DNA from: Magnetospirillum sp.
GTDB taxonomy: Bacteria; Pseudomonadota; Alphaproteobacteria; Rhodospirillales; Magnetospirillaceae
Assembly (NCBI GenBank): GCA_020217035.1
Contig: JAIWOG010000120.1
Span: 1-12,397, forward strand
DNA: 12,397 bases
Reading direction: 5' to 3'
Shown: positions 1-9,180 of the stretch, in pieces
How positions within the stretch are numbered: position 1 is the first letter of the stretch
Layout of the letters: each line of letters opens with the position of its first letter
Notes under the pieces: generated by a model
Told to the model about the DNA's origin: nothing
The model's database searches: none
Seen by the model: only the letters and a program-made list of their open reading frames with translations
Position numbers and translations under genes: made by a program

Positions 1-1377
1 CCTGACGCCGACATCATCTATGTGGGAGAAGCCCTGCGCTTTGCCCAAGGGCTTCCGCAAAACTACAACGACCATCCCGGCTATCTGCATATCCTGCTGC
101 TGTCGATCTGGCTGAAGCTGGGGGCGTTCCTTGGCTGGCTGCCGCCTGCCGGCGTCACCGCGGCGGCTTCCGCCCCCGACATCGACGCCTACATGCAGTC
201 CATGGTCCAGGCCGGCCGCTGGTACTCGACGGCATTCGCCTGCGCCTTCACCGGCCTGTTCATGACCGGCTTGCGTCTGGCCGGATTACGCTGGAACATG
301 GTCTTGGCGGCGGGTTTGGCAATCGCCGTGTCACCCGCGGTCACCATCCACGCGGTCATCATCCGCGCCGAATTGCAATCGGCCCTGGGACCGGTCCTGG
401 CATTCCTGATCCTGGCCTGGGCCGCCCGGCACAATGGTTGGCGACGCTGGGGATTGACGGCAGCGGCGGGAATGTTTGCGGTGGCCGGACTGGAAAACAA
501 GGTCCAGGCCATCTTCCCCCTGCTGGCCCTGCCGCCTTTGGCCATGCTGCTGCCGTTTGGCGGCAAGGCGGCCCCGTCCTGGGGCACGCAGGGTCTGGAA
601 ACTCCGGCTGGCCTAGCCGCGATGGCGGCAAGCCTGCCCGCCTTGGTGATGGTCGGCCTGACCATGTGGGTTACCCCCTTCGTCCCCGCCCCCGCCGGCT
701 ATCAGGCCATGATCATCCTGTGGGTACTGGGGTGGATGGCGGCCTGGTGCCGGGTGAACGGACAAAGCCGGCGCGAATATGTCCGCGGCGTCCTGGCTTT
801 GACCCTGGGGATCGCCCTGGGTCTATACTTGTTGCTGATCCACCATTCCCTGCGCAACACCGACACACTGGTTCACTTCATCGAACACATGCGGGTCTTC
901 TCGTCGTCGGCAAGCCCCGTTCGTGATGGGCTGCTGGGCCAGATGGTCGGCCGCCTCATCCTCTTTCACGGCCTGTGGCAGAATACGGCCAGCACCTTGC
1001 TGACGCTCGGCGTATTGTCGGGGGCCGTGTTGCTGATGCGCCGCCGTCTGTGGCGACCAGCGCTGTTGAGCGCGGGCCTGGCGCTGGCGGCGCTAGTCAT
1101 CGAACTCAGCTTCACCCTGCGCGGCCTGCATCTTTATTATCAGATCTACATATGGCCGTTCCAGGTGATCGCCGCCGCCATCGGCGCCGATGCCTTGGGC
1201 TTGCGGCGGATGATCGCGCCGGCGGCCATCGCCCTGGCGGCCCTTGGCCTCGGCCAAAGCCTGGCCCCGACATTGGTACACCACCAAAAGAAAAGTAACG
1301 TCTGCTACCAAGCCCAGACCTATCTGCCCCCGGACCTGGCCGAGCGCTTAAACGGTTACTGCGGTTTGGAGGACTGA
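1..1377 (+). CDS. Multi-pass membrane protein, probable GT-C type glycosyltransferase (5' end missing)
   Basis: The reading frame is open to the left edge (it begins P-D-A-D-I-I-Y before the GTG at 22), so the gene starts outside the window; 458 residues plus the stop are visible. The protein is dominated by hydrophobic segments, roughly ten membrane spans. The visible N-terminal part, with aspartates in PDADIIY and an NYNDHPGY stretch just before the first long hydrophobic segment, resembles the first periplasmic loop of GT-C enzymes that use polyprenyl-phosphate sugars (PMT/ArnT-like). That assignment rests on topology and loop style only. A short soluble tail contains two Cys (CYQAQ and GYCGL). 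It converges on the minus-strand glycan operon and overlaps the end of the last gene there by 22 bases. A role in decorating a surface polysaccharide fits the context but is inferred; a transporter or polymerase is possible. Confidence 0.7.
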   Translation, partial: PDADIIYVGEALRFAQGLPQNYNDHPGYLHILLLSIWLKLGAFLGWLPPAGVTAAASAPDIDAYMQSMVQAGRWYSTAFACAFTGLFMTGLRLAGLRWNMVLAAGLAIAVSPAVTIHAVIIRAELQSALGPVLAFLILAWAARHNGWRRWGLTAAAGMFAVAGLENKVQAIFPLLALPPLAMLLPFGGKAAPSWGTQGLETPAGLAAMAASLPALVMVGLTMWVTPFVPAPAGYQAMIILWVLGWMAAWCRVNGQSRREYVRGVLALTLGIALGLYLLLIHHSLRNTDTLVHFIEHMRVFSSSASPVRDGLLGQMVGRLILFHGLWQNTASTLLTLGVLSGAVLLMRRRLWRPALLSAGLALAALVIELSFTLRGLHLYYQIYIWPFQVIAAAIGADALGLRRMIAPAAIALAALGLGQSLAPTLVHHQKKSNVCYQAQTYLPPDLAERLNGYCGLED

Positions 1378-1886
1378 CAATCCAGGGCCAAAGCCTGGCG
1401 TATTTCCGCGACATACGGACGCAGGACAGGTGCCGCCTCGGCCAGCAATTGGCGGAATTTCTGCTGACGGGCGGGATCGGACAAATCTGCGGTTCCCTCA
1501 CGCAGGCCGGCGACCACGCTCCCCACCGCCGCGCGGCCCAGGCGTTGTCCCACATACTTCAAGGGATCGCGCATGGCATAGGAAAAAGCGATCGCCGCCG
1601 CCGACATCACCACCACCAGCGCCAGGGCGACGATGCCGGCCTTGATGGCGAAGCGGCGAAGATCGCGTTCCCCCTGGGCCTGCAGTTGGGCAGGCGGCGG
1701 CACATCGGCAATCAGGCCATGACGCCGGTGACCGTCCAACACGGCACCGCCGCGTTCCTGCAACCGTGCCCAGCCCGCCGTCAAATCGGAGCACTCTTCG
1801 ATCAGGCACAGTTCCGGTACGCGCAGCACATATCCATCCGCCGTCTGCAGGATCTGAACGGTATATTGCTTCATCTCAGCCGCCAT
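1356..1886 (-). CDS. Small single-span membrane protein with HicB-like N-terminal segment
   Basis: This is the last gene of the minus-strand glycan operon. The frame could begin at GTG 1895, ATG 1886 or ATG 1874; the last lies one base past the upstream stop (TGA at 1878-1876), so restart is plausible, and no strong ribosome binding site decides. I give the middle ATG. The first about 45 residues (YTVQILQTADGYVLRVPEL, then an acidic turn and an amphipathic helix) have the beta-beta-beta-alpha rhythm and the GYVxxVPEL signature of HicB-like antitoxin folds. No HicA partner is visible. A basic stretch follows, then one strong membrane span (about residues 81-105 from ATG 1886, KAGIVALALVVVMSAAAIAF), then a helical, Ala/Arg/Leu-rich tail. 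The layout suggests a small cytosolic domain, one helix and a periplasmic tail. I do not recognise the full-length family; function unknown. Confidence 0.72.
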   Translation of the reverse strand: MAAEMKQYTVQILQTADGYVLRVPELCLIEECSDLTAGWARLQERGGAVLDGHRRHGLIADVPPPAQLQAQGERDLRRFAIKAGIVALALVVVMSAAAIAFSYAMRDPLKYVGQRLGRAAVGSVVAGLREGTADLSDPARQQKFRQLLAEAAPVLRPYVAEIRQALALDCQSSKPQ

Positions 1887-2580
1887 GACGGACACTCACT
1901 TCACGCCAGAAGCACTTGATGAACCGCAGCCCGGTGGGAATGGAATGCGCCTGGGTCTCGCCGGCCACCCGCTGCCCCTCGACGGTGGGAAACTCGACGA
2001 TCCGCAATCCCGCCTTCAGCGCCCTCTGGGTCATCTGGTATTCGATGGTGTAATCCGACGCATCCAAACGCAATTGCCGCGCCGCTTGGCGGGTGATGGC
2101 GCGATAGCCGTTGATGGTATCGGTGACATAGGGGCCGGAACGGCGGAACGCCAGATTGGCCATAAGATTGAAGGCGTTGTTGGCCCATTTCCGCCACTTG
2201 AACACCAGATGGTCCTCTTCGTTGACCGCCCCCTTCATCATGCGCGAGGCGATGACCAGATCGGCACCGTCTTGCAGCGCGGCACGAAAACGCGGCAAAT
2301 CGGACACCGCTTCGTTGCCGTCGGGGGAAAAGAAGATATAGGCGTCGGCGTCGATGGTGTCGAATGCAACGTGGAAGGCTTCACCCCGGCCACGCTTGCT
2401 TTGGCCGACGACCGCGACACCATGGGCTTCCAAAAATTCCACCGAGCCGTCGGTGGAACCGCCATCCACCGCGACGACCATGTCGAAGCCGCTGTCGGGC
2501 CCCGGCGCCGGAATGGTCGGCAACACGACTTTCAGACAGGGCAGTTCGTTACGAACCAGCAATATCAAGGCGATCTTCAT
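1876..2580 (-). CDS. Family 2 glycosyltransferase
   Basis: A 234-residue GT-A fold nucleotide-sugar transferase. The start at 2580 is chosen over the longer open frame because MKIALILLVRNE is the normal first beta strand of this family and its ATG overlaps the upstream stop as ATGA. Visible motifs are AVDGGSTDGS (37-46), which binds the nucleotide sugar, and FSPDGNE (84-90), which takes the place of the metal-binding DxD. SRMM (112-115) and DTINGYRAI (154-162) match the dolichyl-phosphate mannosyltransferase-like branch, where TD..GFR is usual. No membrane anchor follows, so it is probably a soluble or peripheral protein at the inner membrane. In this context it would transfer a sugar, perhaps that made by the three upstream enzymes, to a lipid carrier or growing glycan. 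Donor and acceptor cannot be read from sequence. Translation is coupled to the upstream epimerase gene. Confidence 0.88.
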   Translation of the reverse strand: MKIALILLVRNELPCLKVVLPTIPAPGPDSGFDMVVAVDGGSTDGSVEFLEAHGVAVVGQSKRGRGEAFHVAFDTIDADAYIFFSPDGNEAVSDLPRFRAALQDGADLVIASRMMKGAVNEEDHLVFKWRKWANNAFNLMANLAFRRSGPYVTDTINGYRAITRQAARQLRLDASDYTIEYQMTQRALKAGLRIVEFPTVEGQRVAGETQAHSIPTGLRFIKCFWREVSVRHGG

Positions 2581-3596
2581 GGCGACATGATCCAATCGAT
2601 GGTTCTGGACAAGCCGTCCCGCAACCCGACCTTGGCCTCGAAACCCAACAGGGTCCGGGCCTTGGTGACGTCGCAATGGCGACGCGGCTGCCCCGCCGGA
2701 GCAGAGGTGTCGAATTGCAGGCGCAGCGGACGCCCGGTTCGTTCACTGATCAATTGGGCGACCAGGCCGGCCAATTCGCCAATGGTGGTTTCCTCGTCGG
2801 CGCCGATATTGATCGCCTCGGCCAGGGGATAGCGTGCCGCCACCTCGACCAAGCCGCGGGCGAAATCATCCACATAGACGAAGGACCGGCTGGCCTTGCC
2901 GTCACCCCACACCGGCAACACCCCATCCTTGGCCGACAATGCCTTGCGGATCAAGGCCGGGATAACGTGCGAGCGCTCGGGATCACAATTGTCGCGCGGC
3001 CCATAGGCGTTGTAGGGCCGGGCGATAGCCACGGACAAACCGAATTCAGCGGCGTATTGCGCCCCCAGGAATTCCAGCATGCGCTTGGACCAGCCGTAAC
3101 CGGCATTGGTGGGTTCGGGTTGGTCCAGAAACCCTTCGCTTTCCGGCGTCGGCACCGAACAGAAGCGCGGATAAACGCAAGCCGAACTGCACAGCATGAC
3201 CCGCCCAATATCCAGGTCGCGGCAAGCCGCCAGCACCGCCAGCCCCATGCGCATGTTGGCATCAAAGATCGAGGCCGGATGGGCCATGTTGTAGGCCAGA
3301 CCGGCCACGTCGGCGGCCAGATGCATGACCACATCCGCCCCCTTCAGGGCGGCGCGACAAGCGCCGTCATCGGTGATGTCAGCGCGGCGCTGTTCGACCC
3401 GGTCACCCAGATGGCCCAGGAAACGCCCCTGTCCAGTGCGGCTGGGCACCGCCACCGTGGCCCCCATGGCCAGCAATTGTTCGACCACGTGGCTGCCGAT
3501 GAAACCGCCGCCACCGGTGACCACCACCCTCTTGCCGGCGAAAAACCGACGGGTTTCGGCATGAAAGTCGCCGGCACAGACCGAGGTGGCGTACAT
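2577..3596 (-). CDS. SDR epimerase/reductase of the GDP-fucose / GDP-colitose synthase type
   Basis: An extended short-chain dehydrogenase of 339 residues. The Rossmann signature TGGGGFIG is at 27-34. The catalytic set of E. coli GDP-fucose synthase (Ser107, Cys109, Tyr136, Lys140, His179) is present with identical spacing as Ser138, Cys140, Tyr167, Lys171 and His210, in the segments SSACVYP, YGWSK and ERSHVIPAL. Cys and His are the acid/base pair for sugar epimerisation in that family, so epimerase plus NADPH reductase activity is expected. With gmd and a ColD-like dehydratase directly upstream, the best guess is a ColC-like enzyme making GDP-L-colitose from GDP-4-keto-3,6-dideoxymannose. 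GDP-L-fucose synthesis or a plant-type GDP-mannose 3,5-epimerase role (it shares SSACxYP) are alternatives. It starts two bases after the gmd stop with GGAAGG as ribosome binding site, and its stop overlaps the next start. Confidence 0.87.
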   Translation of the reverse strand: MYATSVCAGDFHAETRRFFAGKRVVVTGGGGFIGSHVVEQLLAMGATVAVPSRTGQGRFLGHLGDRVEQRRADITDDGACRAALKGADVVMHLAADVAGLAYNMAHPASIFDANMRMGLAVLAACRDLDIGRVMLCSSACVYPRFCSVPTPESEGFLDQPEPTNAGYGWSKRMLEFLGAQYAAEFGLSVAIARPYNAYGPRDNCDPERSHVIPALIRKALSAKDGVLPVWGDGKASRSFVYVDDFARGLVEVAARYPLAEAINIGADEETTIGELAGLVAQLISERTGRPLRLQFDTSAPAGQPRRHCDVTKARTLLGFEAKVGLRDGLSRTIDWIMSP

Positions 3597-3598
3597 GA

Positions 3599-4609
3599 TC
3601 AGCCTTCCTTGATCCGGTTTTCCAGGCCCAAGGCCGCCATGTCGGCCCGCACCATCATCTCGACCAACTGGTCAAAGCCGACACGCGGCTGCCAACCCAG
3701 GTTTTCCTTAGCCTTGGACGGGTCGCCGATCAGCAACTCCACTTCCGTGGGGCGGAAATAGCGGGGATCGACCTCCACGTATTGGCGCCAATCGAGCCCA
3801 GCCAGGGCGAAGGCCCGATCCAGGAAATCACGCACGGCGTAGGTCTCGCCGGTGGCGACCACGTAGTCGTCAGGACGGTCCTGTTGCAGCATCAGCCACA
3901 TGGCCTCGACGTAATCGCCAGCGAAACCCCAGTCCCGGCGAGCGTCCAGGTTGCCCAGATACAACTTGTCGGCTTGACCTGCGACGATGCGGGCCAGGCC
4001 GCGGGTGATCTTGCGGGTGACGAAGGTCTCGCCGCGACGCGGGCTTTCATGATTGAACAAGATACCGCTTGACGCGTGCAGACCGTAAGCGTCGCGGTAG
4101 TTCACCACCACGTGGTGGGCGTAAACCTTGGCGCAGGCATAAGGACTGCGCGGATTGAAGGGCGTGGTCTCGCGTTGCGGCGTCTCGAGCACGGCGCCGA
4201 ACATTTCCGAGCTGGACGCCTGATAGAAGCGCACGGTCTTTTCGATACCCACGTTGCGGATGGCTTCCAGCAACCGGATGGTGCCGGTGGCCACCACGTC
4301 GGTGGTGTAAACCGGTTGGTCGAAAGACACACGAACGTGGCTTTGCGCCCCAAGATTATAGACCTCGTCGGGGGCGACGCGGTCGATCAGGCGCTCCAGC
4401 GACAATTCCTCGCACAGGTCGCCGTAATGCAGGTGCAGGCGGGCGCTGGGCTTGTGCACGTCCTCGAAGATATGGGCGATGCGGCCGGTGTTGAACGAGG
4501 ATGAACGTCGAATGATGCCATGCACCTCGTAGCCTTTGGCCAACAGCAACTCGGCCAGGTACGAACCGTCCTGCCCGGTGATTCCGGTGATCAAGGCGCG
4601 ACGCGTCAT
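3599..4609 (-). CDS. gmd: GDP-mannose 4,6-dehydratase
   Basis: Converts GDP-D-mannose to GDP-4-keto-6-deoxy-D-mannose with bound NADP(H), the common first step to GDP-fucose, rhamnose, perosamine and colitose. The 336-residue protein carries [10 protein letters not shown] (9-18) for the dinucleotide, ASSSEMFG (131-138) with the Ser and Glu135 of the active site, and YACAK with Tyr157 and Lys161. It also has the arginine-rich [11 protein letters not shown] loop typical of tetrameric Gmd, [16 protein letters not shown], and RPTEVE near the C terminus for GDP binding. Length is slightly shorter than the usual 345-375, without loss of motifs. The ATG overlaps the stop of the ColD-like gene (ATGA), so the two are translationally coupled. 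Family assignment is secure; which final sugar it feeds depends on the neighbours. Confidence 0.96.
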   Translation of the reverse strand: MTRRALITGITGQDGSYLAELLLAKGYEVHGIIRRSSSFNTGRIAHIFEDVHKPSARLHLHYGDLCEELSLERLIDRVAPDEVYNLGAQSHVRVSFDQPVYTTDVVATGTIRLLEAIRNVGIEKTVRFYQASSSEMFGAVLETPQRETTPFNPRSPYACAKVYAHHVVVNYRDAYGLHASSGILFNHESPRRGETFVTRKITRGLARIVAGQADKLYLGNLDARRDWGFAGDYVEAMWLMLQQDRPDDYVVATGETYAVRDFLDRAFALAGLDWRQYVEVDPRYFRPTEVELLIGDPSKAKENLGWQPRVGFDQLVEMMVRADMAALGLENRIKEG

Positions 4610-5796
4610 TGAAAGAACTCGCTGATACGATCGACCACAAAGGCCACGTCGGCATTGTCATATCCGGGATGCATGCCGAAATAAAGGCCGCAATCCATGA
4701 TGCGGTCAGCGCCGTCCAAACGACCCGCGACACGATGGCGGACATGGGCCATGGCGGGTTGCCGCGCCATGTTGCCGCAGATGATCGGCCGCACCTCGAT
4801 GCCGGAACGTTCCAGGTGTTCGGCCAATGCCCGCCGAGTGACGGCGTCACGGGTCAGCAAGGGAAAGCCGAAAAAGGCGGGATCGGCGCCCGGCGTCACC
4901 GCCATCACCGAAATGTCGCCTTGCGCCACCAAGGGGGCCAGGCCGGCGCTCAGCGCTTGGGTGGCCTGACGACGCTGGGCATTAAAGCCATCCAGCTTGG
5001 GCAATTGATGCAGGCCGAAGGCCCCGTTCAACTCGGTGGGGCGCAGGTTGAAGCCGGTATTGACGAAGGCGAAGCGCGTGTCCAAGGCGGACGAATCGCC
5101 GAAGCGGTTCTTGTCGGCCAGATCGCGGGTCCAACCATGCGCACGCAGGCAGCGCAGCAAATCCGCCAGATAATCGTCATCGGTCACCACCATGCCGCCT
5201 TCGATGGTGGTGATGTGGTGCGAGAAGAAGAAGCTGTAGGTGCCCAGCAGACCGAAGGTGCCGACCATCCGGCCTTGCCAACGGGTGCCCAGGGCCTCGC
5301 AGGTGTCTTCCATCATCACCAGATTGTGACGCTGGCCGATCCGCCGCAAGGCGTCCAGGTCGCAGGAATTACCCAGGGCATGAACCGGCGAAATGGCCAC
5401 GGTGTCGGGACCGATGGCGGCTTCCACCGCTTCGGGGCGCATTTGCAGGCTGAGCGGGTCGCAATCCACCAGGACGGGAATGCCGCCGGCCTGGACGATG
5501 GGCCAGATGGTGGTCGACCAAGTGACCGCCGGAACGATCACTTCGGCGCCGGGATAAAGCCCCTTGCAACCTTCTGGCGGGCGAAACAACGGGTTGGCGA
5601 TGGCGAACCAGGCCAGCAAGTTGGCCGACGAGCCGGAATTGACGAAAACCGCATGCTTGACGCCGGCATATCGGGCGAAAGCTTGTTCGAACCCCTTGCA
5701 CTTGGCCCCCATGGACACCTGGGTTGAACGCAGGCTTTCCAGGACCTCGGCGATTTCCTCCTCGCCATAAGTCGGCTCGGACAAGCGAATACGCAT
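4606..5796 (-). CDS. colD: ColD-like GDP-4-keto-6-deoxy-D-mannose 3-dehydratase (PLP, His in place of Lys)
   Basis: A 396-residue fold-type I PLP enzyme of the DegT/DnrJ/EryC1/StrS family. The start at 5796 ([14 protein letters not shown]) is chosen because the longer frame runs into the groEL terminator. NSGSSANLL (53-61) and EDTCEALG (163-170) hold the cofactor phosphate and ring contacts. The decisive segment is [10 protein letters not shown] (192-201): the lysine that normally forms the Schiff base is replaced by His193. This is the hallmark of ColD (His188 in the E. coli enzyme) and of the CDP-sugar dehydratase RfbH/E1. The iron-sulfur cysteine cluster of RfbH/E1 is absent, and [10 protein letters not shown] plus the C-terminal [11 protein letters not shown] match ColD as I remember it. 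Expected role: removal of the 3-hydroxyl from the Gmd product, using glutamate as amino donor. First gene of the operon, about 65 bases after the groEL terminator; only a weak promoter candidate (TTGTTG, 18-base gap, GATAAG, 5831-5860) is visible. Confidence 0.88.
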   Translation of the reverse strand: MRIRLSEPTYGEEEIAEVLESLRSTQVSMGAKCKGFEQAFARYAGVKHAVFVNSGSSANLLAWFAIANPLFRPPEGCKGLYPGAEVIVPAVTWSTTIWPIVQAGGIPVLVDCDPLSLQMRPEAVEAAIGPDTVAISPVHALGNSCDLDALRRIGQRHNLVMMEDTCEALGTRWQGRMVGTFGLLGTYSFFFSHHITTIEGGMVVTDDDYLADLLRCLRAHGWTRDLADKNRFGDSSALDTRFAFVNTGFNLRPTELNGAFGLHQLPKLDGFNAQRRQATQALSAGLAPLVAQGDISVMAVTPGADPAFFGFPLLTRDAVTRRALAEHLERSGIEVRPIICGNMARQPAMAHVRHRVAGRLDGADRIMDCGLYFGMHPGYDNADVAFVVDRISEFFQ

Positions 5797-5860
5797 GGGA
5801 CGCACACCACAAATGAAACAGGTGGCAATGCTTATCCTGATCCGCCTATCCCCGCAACAA

Positions 5861-5892
5861 AAAGCCCCCTTCCCAGGGGGGAAGGGGGCTTT
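5861..5892 (-). terminator. Intrinsic terminator of groESL
   Basis: Perfect 14-base inverted arms (5861-5874 and 5879-5892) enclose a 4-base loop. Read on the minus strand the stem AAAGCCCCCTTCCC is followed by a T-rich tail (TTTTTGTTG). It lies about 30 bases after the groEL stop. On the + strand there is no T run, so it acts for groEL. It insulates the glycan operon from heat-shock transcription. Confidence 0.9.
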
Positions 5893-5920
5893 CCGACATA
5901 ACTGCCTGGTAGGCTTGGAC

Positions 5921-7603
<1,683 letters not shown>

Positions 7604-7891
7604 TTAGGCCAGGATGCCCAGGATGTCGGATTCCTTCATGATCAACAGGTCTTCGCCGTCGATCTTGACCTCGGTGCCGGACCACTTGCCGAACAGGATG
7701 CGGTCACCGGCCTTGACGTCCAGCGCGACGACCTTGCCGTCTTCGCCACGCACGCCGGAACCGACGGCGATCACTTCGCCCTGCATGGGCTTTTCCTTGG
7801 CGGTGTCGGGGATGATGATCCCCCCAGCGGTCTTTTCTTCCGCGTCGACGCGCTTCACCAGCACACGATCATGGAGCGGGCGGAACTTCAT
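7604..7891 (-). CDS. groES: 10 kDa co-chaperonin GroES
   Basis: Heptameric lid for GroEL. The start at 7891 gives the canonical 95-residue protein beginning [14 protein letters not shown], preceded by GGAGGG; the open frame continues upstream but runs through the CIRCE element and is not coding. The mobile loop that docks on GroEL is seen as [18 protein letters not shown], and the C-terminal roof/body strands as [29 protein letters not shown] and ESDILGIL. First gene of the operon. Confidence 0.98.
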   Translation of the reverse strand: MKFRPLHDRVLVKRVDAEEKTAGGIIIPDTAKEKPMQGEVIAVGSGVRGEDGKVVALDVKAGDRILFGKWSGTEVKIDGEDLLIMKESDILGILA

Positions 7892-7950
7892 AAAAAAACC
7901 CTCCGTCAATACGGTTTGGTTCCAGGAATGGAAATGTCGGATCAGGGCTG

Positions 7951-7977
7951 TTAGCACTCTTCCCCGACGAGTGCCAA
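7951..7977. promoter_or_regulatory. CIRCE operator (HrcA binding site)
   Basis: TTAGCACTC, a 9-base spacer, then GAGTGCCAA, which matches the CIRCE consensus TTAGCACTC-N9-GAGTGCTAA with one mismatch. It sits 60 bases before the groES start, directly after the -10 box. Expected to be bound by the repressor HrcA under normal growth and released on heat shock. Confidence 0.95.
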
Positions 7978-8008
7978 CCATCTAGGGGGGCCAGGGGAAG
8001 GAGTCAAG
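7978..8008 (-). promoter_or_regulatory. groESL promoter, sigma-32 (RpoH)-like
   Basis: On the minus strand CTTGA (8008-8004) is followed by 17 bases and CCTAGATGG (7986-7978). This fits the alphaproteobacterial RpoH pattern CTTG-N17/18-CYTATNT with few mismatches and abuts the CIRCE element, so the transcript would start inside the operator. The -35 box also reads as TTGACT, so sigma-70 use is possible. Both modes are common for groESL in this class. Confidence 0.6.
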
Positions 8009-8093
8009 CGCGACGAGGTGAAATTTTTCGCCTTTGACGAATCCGCCCCTCGGCGTCACCCTCTTCCTACTTGGACTTATCGGGGGTGCCGCC

Positions 8094-9146
8094 ATGAGAC
8101 GCGCCTTTTTGTTCAGCCTGTTGTTTTTGATCGCGACCGGCCCCACCTGGGCCCAACGCCCTGGCGGCGGCGGCGGTGGCGGCGGCGGCGGCCGGGTGGA
8201 ACGGGATTTCAAACACGTCGATGCCGATGACGACGGTCGGATCAGCCGCGAGGAATGGGCGGGCCGCGGCAATTTCGACCTGCTGGACGAAGACGGCGAC
8301 GGTACGCTGAGCCTTCAGGAAATGACCGGTATTTACCGCAACCGGCCCTGGGGCCGCTTTGCCGGAACGCCCTCCCCCAACGAACAGGACGCGACGGCGG
8401 CGGCGGACAAGATTCCCGCGTCGAATTTACCGCGCAGCCTGCTCTGCGCCTTGGAAGTCGGAGCGGGCTGCCGTGCGGGCGACTGGGCTGAACGCGGTTT
8501 GCTGGACACCGGCTTGGGCCCGCGCTTCCCCAAAGGTACCCTGTGCCCGGGCATCGACGATTATTTCGCCATGAGTTATGTCTTCAAACGCAGCCAATCC
8601 GACGCCCTGCATGGCGGCACCGACATCCCCGTCGCCTGGGACACCCCCATCCTGGCGGCGGCTTCGGGAACGGTGGTCGGCATCTATGAAGGCGAAAGTT
8701 CGATGCGTGGCCGCGAAATCATTCTACGCCACGCCCCCCAAGACACCGGCCTGCCGTTTTGGACCTACACCGAATACGCCCATCTGAACGCCCGGCCCAA
8801 CCTCAGTGTGGGCGACAAGGTGGCCATGGGCCAGATCATCGCCGTGACCGGCAATTCCGGTACCTCGGGCCAAGGGGGCGGCCATCGTCGGCCAGCGATC
8901 CATTTCGCCGCCTGGATGGCCGAAGGACCGCGCTATGCCGACAGCGGATCTTCCATTGTTCCGGAAAACGGTTTCTGGCTGGACCCCATCGGCTTTTACC
9001 GCGACGCGCCGCCTTATGATTCAGCCTCGCTGAAGAACCTGCCGCCGGAACAAAAAAGCACGCCGGTCGGCGTCATCACCAATGACGGAACGGTTCTGCC
9101 AACCGGTTCCAAGCGCATCTGGCCCTATTCCTGCCTGTCGAAATGA
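8094..9146 (+). CDS. Secreted EF-hand protein with M23 (LytM-like) metallopeptidase domain
   Basis: The ATG at 8094 gives a clean Sec signal peptide (MRRAFLFSLLFLIATGPTWA, cleaved before Q21) and a 350-residue precursor; an upstream ATG at 8034 would add a second hydrophobic stretch and is less likely. After ten glycines (24-33) come two adjacent EF-hand loops, D43-x-D-x-D-G-x-I-x-x-x-E54 and D65-x-D-x-D-G-x-L-x-x-x-E76, probably binding calcium. Residues about 165-275 are an M23-like fold: HGGTD (His173, Asp177), YAHLN (His230) and IHFAAW (His270). The usual HxH pair reads A-I-H, so the first His is Ala268. Three zinc ligands remain but a residue needed for catalysis appears lost. Four Cys (118, 126, 151, 347) could form disulfides. 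It may cut or only bind peptidoglycan. It stands alone, divergent from groES, with its own terminator. Confidence 0.85.
   Translation: MRRAFLFSLLFLIATGPTWAQRPGGGGGGGGGGRVERDFKHVDADDDGRISREEWAGRGNFDLLDEDGDGTLSLQEMTGIYRNRPWGRFAGTPSPNEQDATAAADKIPASNLPRSLLCALEVGAGCRAGDWAERGLLDTGLGPRFPKGTLCPGIDDYFAMSYVFKRSQSDALHGGTDIPVAWDTPILAAASGTVVGIYEGESSMRGREIILRHAPQDTGLPFWTYTEYAHLNARPNLSVGDKVAMGQIIAVTGNSGTSGQGGGHRRPAIHFAAWMAEGPRYADSGSSIVPENGFWLDPIGFYRDAPPYDSASLKNLPPEQKSTPVGVITNDGTVLPTGSKRIWPYSCLSK
8163..8192 (+). repeat. GGC/GGT trinucleotide run encoding ten glycines
   Basis: Ten consecutive glycine codons, nine GGC and one GGT, directly after the signal peptide of the EF-hand/M23 protein. It forms a flexible linker. 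Slippage here would change linker length in whole residues without breaking the frame. Confidence 0.9.
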
Positions 9147-9172
9147 AAAAGCCGCCCAAGGGCGGCTTTTTT
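9147..9172. terminator. Bidirectional intrinsic terminator between the M23 gene and ffs
   Basis: AAAAGCCGCCC and GGGCGGCTTTT form an 11-base inverted repeat around a 2-base core. It begins right after the stop of the M23 gene and ends in six T on the + strand. On the minus strand the same hairpin is followed by five T and lies just after the 3' end of the SRP RNA, so it can stop both convergent transcripts. Confidence 0.9.
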
Positions 9173-9180
9173 CTTAAGGT

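Noticed and set aside
1356..1886. A HicAB toxin-antitoxin system
   Set aside because: No HicA-like small double-stranded-RNA-binding frame lies next to it, and the protein has a membrane span in place of the usual DNA-binding C terminus.
2364..3761. + strand open frame (about 465 codons) opposite the glycan genes
   Set aside because: It overlaps three strongly supported minus-strand genes and shows no protein family features.
4606..5796. Reading the DegT-family protein as a GDP-perosamine synthase (PerA)
   Set aside because: PerA keeps the Schiff-base lysine. Here that position is His193 within [10 protein letters not shown], which points to a 3-dehydratase.
8034..8093. Upstream ATG extension of the EF-hand/M23 gene
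   Set aside because: The extension adds a second hydrophobic run before a complete signal peptide at 8094; the ATG at 8094 also has a G-rich ribosome binding site.
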